A stretch of DNA of 64,000 bases. Origin: Martinezella lusitana. GTDB lineage: Bacteria; Pseudomonadota; Alphaproteobacteria; Rhizobiales; Rhizobiaceae. The notes beneath the pieces are model-generated. The model saw only the letters and a list, made by a program, of their open reading frames with translations. It did not search any database and was not told the origin of the DNA. Where the stretch lies: contig NZ_WUEY01000009.1 of assembly GCF_010668395.1 (NCBI RefSeq), positions 62,001-126,000 on the forward strand, given 5' to 3'. The translations under genes and the position numbers were made by a program. The stretch's first letter is position 1, and each line of letters begins with the position of its first letter. Below, piece after piece: positions 58,956 through 64,000 of the stretch.

Positions 58956-60794
58956 ATGATGTCGCTCCGGATTGGGAGAAACGGTCATTTGGATCAGACG
59001 TCGCAGATATTGTCCCTTCGTGATGTCGCCAGCCAGATCAACAGCGGCGGCAATCTCCAGACCATCCTCCAGCACCTCATCGCTGCCGCCTGCCGTCATG
59101 CCAATTGGGCGCTTGGCTCCATCATGGGGATCGATGCCGCCCATGGCTATGCGCATGTGATCGTTCGGCATGATCCGACGTTGATCGAAAGGCAACTGCC
59201 GGACAAATGGGAACTGGCGACAAGTCCTTCTCTGATCGCTCTGCAGCGAAACGAACCCATCTATATCCGTGATGCGAGAGAATCCTCCGAGTTTCCGGGC
59301 TACCGCAAAGAGGCGTTCGAGCGCGACTATCGAACCGTGCTCGTGATGCCGATGAACTGCCGGGACGCGGAGGGTCGGCCAATGGTGCTGAGCGTCATTG
59401 CACGCCAGATCACCGACGTTTCCGCCGAAGATCTCGCTTTTCTCGGCACGATCATTCATCTGGGGGCCATAGCGGTCGAGCGCGAGCATCGGCTGGAGGC
59501 GGAGAAGCGGTCAGCCCAGAGGCTTGAGCGAGCATTGAAGACCCATACGTCGCTTCTTGAGCATGTCCTCAGCGACGGGTCCGTTTCGTCGCTGTCGGCC
59601 ATGGTTGGAACGATGTTTGCCAATCCGCTTGTCGTCCTCGACTTTACGGCCAATCAACTGATTGCGGGCCGATCACCATCGGCATCGCTCGATGACAGCG
59701 CCTGGCAGGAAATGGCCTCAAACGGTCTTGCCAGATCTCTCATGAAGACCGCGCGCGAGACCATCGAGACCGGCATGGCGGATACGGCCAGCCTGTTTCT
59801 CGACGATGGCAACAGACGTTTCAAGCTTTCCGCCCGCATCGAGGCACTGAGCGTAGACATGCAATTGGTCGGCGCGCTGATCATCTTCCCGACGGAGCGG
59901 GAGTTCAGCGATCTGGATCTGCTTATGCTCGACAGCGCCAAGTTTGCGCTCAGCGTCCAGATGATGCGTAGTTTCATCCGTTTTCGCTTCGAGACCCGCA
60001 CGCAGAGCGAATTGTTTTTCGAGGTTGTCGAGGCGCGATGGCGCAATGCCAATGATATTGCTCAGCGGGCGCTGCGTCTCGGACTGAGCTTCTCTGTACC
60101 TCAACAGATGATCGTCATCGATTTTCCGGAGAAAACCAAGGCATTCGGCGGAGCATCCATCGATGTGGACCACACGCTTTCGCGGATCATGCAGCAGGTA
60201 CAACTGCAGGCAAGCCTTGTGGCGGTCGATGGCGGCGTTGTTTGCCTCGTTCCTTACGATGCCGGCAAAAAGCAGGAACGCACCGCCAAGCTTACGCGTC
60301 GTATTGCGGAAGAGCTCGGCCGCTATTTCGACGAGGAGCCCATCGTGGTGGCGGGCAGCCGATGCCTGACGCTTGCCGACTATCCGCCCGCCTGGGAGCG
60401 ATGCGGCAGAATGATCCGCATCGGACGGTCTTTTGGCCTGACCGGAGCGCTCGCGGCGCAGGATTTCGGGCCGCTACCGATGCTGGTTGCAGCCTCGGAG
60501 GCTGGCGATATCCGCAGCTTCGTGCAGGAAAGCGTCGGCGCCATTGCCGATCATGATCGCGAGAACGGCACGCCCTATCTCGAGACGCTATCGACCTATT
60601 TGCAGGAAGGCTGCCGCAGCCAGGCTTGCGCCGATACGATGGGGCTTCATGTGACGACGCTTCGGTATCGCCTGTCACGCATACAGGAACTCTTCGGCGT
60701 CGATGTCGAAAGTCCGGACAAGCGCTTCGCCGTCGAACTGGCAATTCGTCTCCACGGTGTCATAGACAATCGGCCGGCTGGTTCGAAGGCCTAG
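58956..60794 (+). CDS. GAF-domain PucR/CdaR-type transcriptional activator
   Basis: Regulator of 612 aa. The N-terminal GAF sensor is at about residues 25-175 (LRDVASQINSGGNLQTILQHLIAAACRHANWALGS, ERDYRTVLVMPMNCRDAEGRPMVLSVI). The middle region (about 190-500) resembles a CdaR-type GGDEF-like domain. The C-terminal PucR HTH is at about 545-605 (LETLSTYLQEGCRSQACADTMGLHVTTLRYRLSRIQELFGV). Such regulators usually activate an adjacent catabolic operon in response to substrate. It is divergent from the AA_synth gene and upstream of the flavin reductase, ALDH and monooxygenase genes. ATG at 58959 is also possible. Confidence 0.88.
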   Translation: MMSLRIGRNGHLDQTSQILSLRDVASQINSGGNLQTILQHLIAAACRHANWALGSIMGIDAAHGYAHVIVRHDPTLIERQLPDKWELATSPSLIALQRNEPIYIRDARESSEFPGYRKEAFERDYRTVLVMPMNCRDAEGRPMVLSVIARQITDVSAEDLAFLGTIIHLGAIAVEREHRLEAEKRSAQRLERALKTHTSLLEHVLSDGSVSSLSAMVGTMFANPLVVLDFTANQLIAGRSPSASLDDSAWQEMASNGLARSLMKTARETIETGMADTASLFLDDGNRRFKLSARIEALSVDMQLVGALIIFPTEREFSDLDLLMLDSAKFALSVQMMRSFIRFRFETRTQSELFFEVVEARWRNANDIAQRALRLGLSFSVPQQMIVIDFPEKTKAFGGASIDVDHTLSRIMQQVQLQASLVAVDGGVVCLVPYDAGKKQERTAKLTRRIAEELGRYFDEEPIVVAGSRCLTLADYPPAWERCGRMIRIGRSFGLTGALAAQDFGPLPMLVAASEAGDIRSFVQESVGAIADHDRENGTPYLETLSTYLQEGCRSQACADTMGLHVTTLRYRLSRIQELFGVDVESPDKRFAVELAIRLHGVIDNRPAGSKA

Positions 60795-60957
60795 TTTTCC
60801 TGCCGTACCTTATGTCTTGAGGGGCGTTTTTGCCGGCCATTTTCACCTCCTACGAACCGGAGCAGAAGTTTTAGTCCTCGTCCGCCGATGGTGAGGAAGA
60901 ATCGTGGGATCGCCCCCGGTAGCTTGCTCTCAACGAAGACAGAGGAGGCACGAGGGC

Positions 60958-61941
60958 ATGGCGGACACGGCGGCAATGATGGATACCTCCATCGACCCGA
61001 TCGCATTGCGCCGGGCCTTTGGGACGTTCGTGACGGGCGTGACCGTCATCACGACGCTCGATGAAGACGGCACCCCGCGCGGAATGACCGCAAATTCGTT
61101 TACCTCCGTCTCCCTCAATCCGCCGCTGCTGCTGGTTTGCGTCGCCAAATCCGCCTCGAGCTATCAGGCTTTCACCGGTTCCGATTGCTTCGCCGTCAAC
61201 ATCCTTCACGAGGGACAGGTCGACGTTTCGGCAACCTTCGCCTCCAAATCTCCGGACAAGTTCCAGTCGGTCAACCACGATCGCATCCATACCGGAGCGC
61301 CAGTCCTGACGGATAGCCTAACCTGGTTCGATTGTTCGGTCTTCAATCGCATGGATGCCGGGGATCATGCCGTTCTGATCGGAGAGGTGCGGGCGTTTGG
61401 CACCAGCCCCTCGGCTCCCCTCGGCTTTTGCCGGGGACGCTATGCGAGCGTAAAGGATCCGCTTCCCGCCGGTTGGCTCGCCTCGCACGGGATGATCATA
61501 GGCTATCTGATCGAGGCTAACGATCATCTGCTGCTCCGGTCGGATGGCAAGGGTGGTTGGGTGCTTCCAACGGCACGGCGGCGAAAGGCGGACAGCCAGC
61601 TGGTCGTCGACGGGGGCGGAGCGCTACGGCTCCTGCCGGACAACACGTTCCTCTATTCCGTCTTCGACGTCGCCGACAGCGATCCGGGCTACCTGATCTA
61701 TCGCGCGCGCCTTGCGGATGAGGGAATGCCGGCCGACCTGCCCGTCGGACTGAAATTCTTCCACGTCGATGAGATCCCTTACGAGCAGGTGCCCACTCAC
61801 GAACTGCGCTCGATGCTGCGCCGCTATGTGCGGGAGCGACGCGAAATGCGCTTCGGCATCTACATGGATTCCGACGATGGCGGCCGCGTCGCGATGATCG
61901 ACGGTGAGGCCCATGCCTGGATGCAAAGCTCACACGAATAG
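60958..61941 (+). CDS. Flavin reductase with unusual C-terminal domain
   Basis: Protein of 327 aa. Residues about 10-165 are a HpaC-type flavin reductase: ALRRAFGTFVTGVTVITT, RGMTANSFTSVSLNPPLLLVCVA, FAVNILHEGQ. Its role would be to deliver reduced FMN/FAD to the partner monooxygenase encoded at 63503. The remaining ~150 residues (from GMIIGYLIEANDHLLLRSDGKGGWVLP) look like a Nudix fold but show no Nudix box. They could be a flavin- or ligand-sensing module. ATG at 60958 has GAGGAGG upstream; the frame from 60904 is not used. Confidence 0.85.
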   Translation: MADTAAMMDTSIDPIALRRAFGTFVTGVTVITTLDEDGTPRGMTANSFTSVSLNPPLLLVCVAKSASSYQAFTGSDCFAVNILHEGQVDVSATFASKSPDKFQSVNHDRIHTGAPVLTDSLTWFDCSVFNRMDAGDHAVLIGEVRAFGTSPSAPLGFCRGRYASVKDPLPAGWLASHGMIIGYLIEANDHLLLRSDGKGGWVLPTARRRKADSQLVVDGGGALRLLPDNTFLYSVFDVADSDPGYLIYRARLADEGMPADLPVGLKFFHVDEIPYEQVPTHELRSMLRRYVRERREMRFGIYMDSDDGGRVAMIDGEAHAWMQSSHE

Positions 61942-61951
61942 GACGAGGAAC

Positions 61952-63463
61952 ATGAAGACGACGGTCAAATCACTCGAAGGCTCGCGGCAGCTGCTATTCA
62001 TTAACGGCCGTTTCGTCGCGCCAAAGAGCGGCAATTATATTGCAAGCTACGATCCGACCACCGGCGAGCCCTGGTACGAGTTTGCCGAAGCCGATGCCGC
62101 GGATGTGGACGATGCCGTCGCCGCTGCCGGCAAGGCCTTTCGCAATCCCGCCTGGCGGCGCATGACGCAGACCGATCGCGGCAGGCTGGTGCGCAGGCTG
62201 GCGGATCTTGTCCTGCAGCACGCCGATGAGCTCGCGGAAATCGAGACGCGCGACAACGGCAAACTGATCAAGGAAATGCGCGCCCAGATGCGTGCCATGC
62301 CGGACAGCTACCATTACTTCGCCGGCATGGCCGACAAGCTGCAAGGCGAAACGATCCCGGTCAACAAGCTCGACATGCTGAATTTCAACATGCGCGAACC
62401 GCTCGGCGTAGTCGGCATGATCACACCCTGGAATTCGCCTCTGATGCTTTTGACGGGGACGCTCGCGCCCTGTCTGGCAATTGGCAACACCGTCGTCATC
62501 AAGCCTTCGGAGCATGCAACGGCATCGACGCTGGCGCTGGCCGAACTCATAGCAGAGGCGGGTTTTCCCGAGGGCGTCGTAAACGTGGTGACCGGCACCG
62601 GCAAAAGCGCCGGCGAAGCCCTGACGCGCCACCCGGGCGTTGCCAAATACGTCTTTACCGGCAGCACGAACACTGGTCGTCGCATTGCGGGCAACGCGGC
62701 CATGAATCTCATCCCGTGTTCGATGGAGCTCGGCGGAAAGTCGCCACACGTCGTTTTCGGTGACGTCGATATCGAACATGCGGTCAACGGCGTGGTCTCG
62801 GGGGTTTTTGCCGCCGCCGGCCAGACCTGCGTTGCCGGATCCCGCTGCTTTGTCGAGGCAAGCGTCTATGATCGCTTCATCGATGCATTGGTTGCCCGTA
62901 CGCAGCGCATCAGGGTCGGTCACCCGATGGTTGCGGAGACGGACATCGGCCCGCTGGCGCTGGCCGACCAGCTTTCCAAGGTCGAGACCTATGTCGCGTC
63001 CGGGGTCAGGGAGGGGGCCAGGATCGCAACTGGCGGCAAGCGGCCGCAAGCTCAGGATCTTTCTCGCGGCTGGTATTTCGAGCCGACCGTGATGGTCGAG
63101 GCGCAGAACGACATGTCCTTCATGCGTGACGAACTCTTCGGACCGGTTGTCGGCGTCATGCCGTTCAGGACCGAAGAAGAGATGATCAGCCTCGCCAACG
63201 ACACGAATTATGGCCTGGCCTCCGGTATCTGGACGCAGAACATCGATCGGGCCATGCGCTTCGCCAACCAGATCGAGGCCGGAACGGTATGGATCAATAC
63301 CTACCGCTCATCCTCCTTCATGTCCGCCAATGGCGGCTTCAAGGAGAGCGGTTACGGCCGGCGCGGCGGCTTCGAGGTCATGCGGGAGTTCTCGCGCCTC
63401 AAGAACATCATCATCGACTATTCCGGCGCCATGCAGGACCCGTTCGTCATCCGCCTGAAGTGA
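61952..63463 (+). CDS. NAD-dependent aldehyde dehydrogenase
   Basis: Aldehyde dehydrogenase of 503 aa. Motifs: TPWNSPLMLLTGTLAPCLAIGN (cofactor), VFTGSTNTGRRIAGNAAMN, CSMELGGKSPHVVFGDVDI (general base Glu), and FAAAGQTCVAGSRCFVEASV (catalytic Cys). GGKESGYGRRGG near the C-terminus is usual in form (FKESGYGRRGGFEV). It follows the flavin reductase gene by ten bases. In this operon it would oxidise the aldehyde formed by the monooxygenase. The substrate is unknown. Confidence 0.94.
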   Translation: MKTTVKSLEGSRQLLFINGRFVAPKSGNYIASYDPTTGEPWYEFAEADAADVDDAVAAAGKAFRNPAWRRMTQTDRGRLVRRLADLVLQHADELAEIETRDNGKLIKEMRAQMRAMPDSYHYFAGMADKLQGETIPVNKLDMLNFNMREPLGVVGMITPWNSPLMLLTGTLAPCLAIGNTVVIKPSEHATASTLALAELIAEAGFPEGVVNVVTGTGKSAGEALTRHPGVAKYVFTGSTNTGRRIAGNAAMNLIPCSMELGGKSPHVVFGDVDIEHAVNGVVSGVFAAAGQTCVAGSRCFVEASVYDRFIDALVARTQRIRVGHPMVAETDIGPLALADQLSKVETYVASGVREGARIATGGKRPQAQDLSRGWYFEPTVMVEAQNDMSFMRDELFGPVVGVMPFRTEEEMISLANDTNYGLASGIWTQNIDRAMRFANQIEAGTVWINTYRSSSFMSANGGFKESGYGRRGGFEVMREFSRLKNIIIDYSGAMQDPFVIRLK

Positions 63464-63502
63464 AGACGCAGAAGAAAACAAACCCGAAAGGGAGGTAAAC
63501 AG

Positions 63503-64000
63503 ATGAAATTCGCGGTATCGCTGACCATGGAACGGTTCTCACCGGACGTTCCTATGTCCAGGGCAAAGAGCAACCTGCTGGAACTCGCGCGGATCGCCGA
63601 CGAGGGCGGCTTCGAGGCGCTGTGGACGGCCGAGCACCACACGATCGAATGCACGATCTCTCCCAATCCGTTCCAGACGCTGGTCTGGCTGGCGCAGCAT
63701 ACACAGCAGATTCGCCTGGGAACGTCGACGCTCGTCGCTCCCTATTGGAACCCCATCCGCCTGGCTGGCGAGGCAGCGCTTTGCGACCATCTGACCGACG
63801 GCCGCCTCGAGTTCGGTATTGCCCGTGGCTCCTATCAGTATGAGTTCGACAGAATGGCCGGAGGCATGCCCCAGCAGGAGGGGGTGGCCTATATGAAAGA
63901 GATCGTGCCCGCGGTTAAGAAGCTCTGGGCGGGCGACTATGCCCATGACGGCCACTATTGGACATTTCCGGTTGCGACCTCGGTGCCGAAGCCGCTGCAG
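63503..64000 (+). CDS. Luciferase-like (LLM) flavin monooxygenase, cut by window end
   Basis: First 166 residues of a bacterial-luciferase-family monooxygenase, which uses reduced flavin and oxygen to oxidise or cleave a small substrate. Visible family blocks: LLELARIADEGGFEALWTAEHH, the barrel strand IRLGTSTLVAPYWNPIRLAGEAALCDHLTDGRLEFGIARGSYQYEF. GGGAGG precedes the ATG. The flavin reductase at 60958 is the evident reductant source and the ALDH at 61952 the next enzyme. The C-terminal part lies outside the window. Confidence 0.92.
   Translation, partial: MKFAVSLTMERFSPDVPMSRAKSNLLELARIADEGGFEALWTAEHHTIECTISPNPFQTLVWLAQHTQQIRLGTSTLVAPYWNPIRLAGEAALCDHLTDGRLEFGIARGSYQYEFDRMAGGMPQQEGVAYMKEIVPAVKKLWAGDYAHDGHYWTFPVATSVPKPLQ

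Noticed and set aside
1..64000. CRISPR arrays, tRNA and rRNA genes, prophage
   Set aside because: No spaced direct repeats, no tRNA-like cloverleaf blocks and no phage structural genes were noticed by reading; a covariance-model search was not possible.

Overview
The window is chromosome- or megaplasmid-type DNA of a Rhizobium-like alphaproteobacterium (Rhizobiaceae). The evidence is a RopA-type porin, a family of short rhizobial intergenic mosaic repeats (three copies), an Nrt-regulated nadABC operon, and an ehu/eut/doe ectoine catabolic locus of the Sinorhizobium kind. Coding density and GC are high except at about 5.85-8.75 kb, which is more AT-rich, gene-poor and full of gene remnants. 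No rRNA, tRNA or CRISPR array was seen.

Layout. 0.4-1.6 kb: outer-membrane porin with terminator. 2.2-5.8 kb: three-subunit periplasmic dehydrogenase (Tat-exported small subunit, GMC flavoprotein with an Fe-S cysteine motif, triheme cytochrome c). 6.1-10.6 kb: accessory stretch with orphan hypotheticals, two XRE-type regulators (one cut by an amber codon), an FRG-domain remnant, an alpha/beta hydrolase and an IS66 remnant. 10.6-19.8 kb: ArsR/MFS divergent pair with three operator-like palindromes, FMN reductase, small ORF, RBBP9-like hydrolase, 1-Cys peroxiredoxin, LysR, two aldo/keto reductases, RecX, and a DUF922-like secreted protein. 19.9-23.2 kb: sugar-acid (L-arabonate type) dehydratase with an RraA-fold partner and a divergent GntR regulator. 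23.3-27.7 kb: NrtR regulator and nadA-nadB-nadC, with two NrtR-type palindromes in the nrtR-nadA gap. 27.7-28.5 kb: atypical SDR.

28.7-41.7 kb is a peptidoglycan-recycling island: RpiR/MurR-type regulator, a MurA paralogue, a BadF/NagK-type kinase, MurQ etherase, a five-component peptide-type ABC importer (binding protein, two permeases, fused double ATPase), a class-C beta-lactamase-fold hydrolase, AnmK, and a soluble lytic transglycosylase. The two promoter regions carry the same GGAAT-N5-ATTCC box at the same distance from a -35-like element. Together these would import muropeptides, strip the peptide, phosphorylate anhydro-MurNAc and GlcNAc, and convert MurNAc-6-P to GlcNAc-6-P.

41.9-44.2 kb: orphan molybdopterin oxidoreductase. 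44.3-45.1 kb: decayed sugar-ABC ATPase. 45.3-57.9 kb: ectoine catabolism, with eutBCDE-ehuBCDA on the plus strand and doeX-doeC-doeD-enuR on the minus strand. eutA is missing and an 18-codon ORF sits, translationally coupled, just before eutB. 58.2-64.0 kb: an unassigned oxidative catabolic island with an AA_synth-family protein, a divergent GAF-PucR activator, a flavin reductase with an unusual C-terminal extension, an aldehyde dehydrogenase and a luciferase-like monooxygenase cut by the window end. This last island and the muropeptide island are the best candidates for incompletely described systems.
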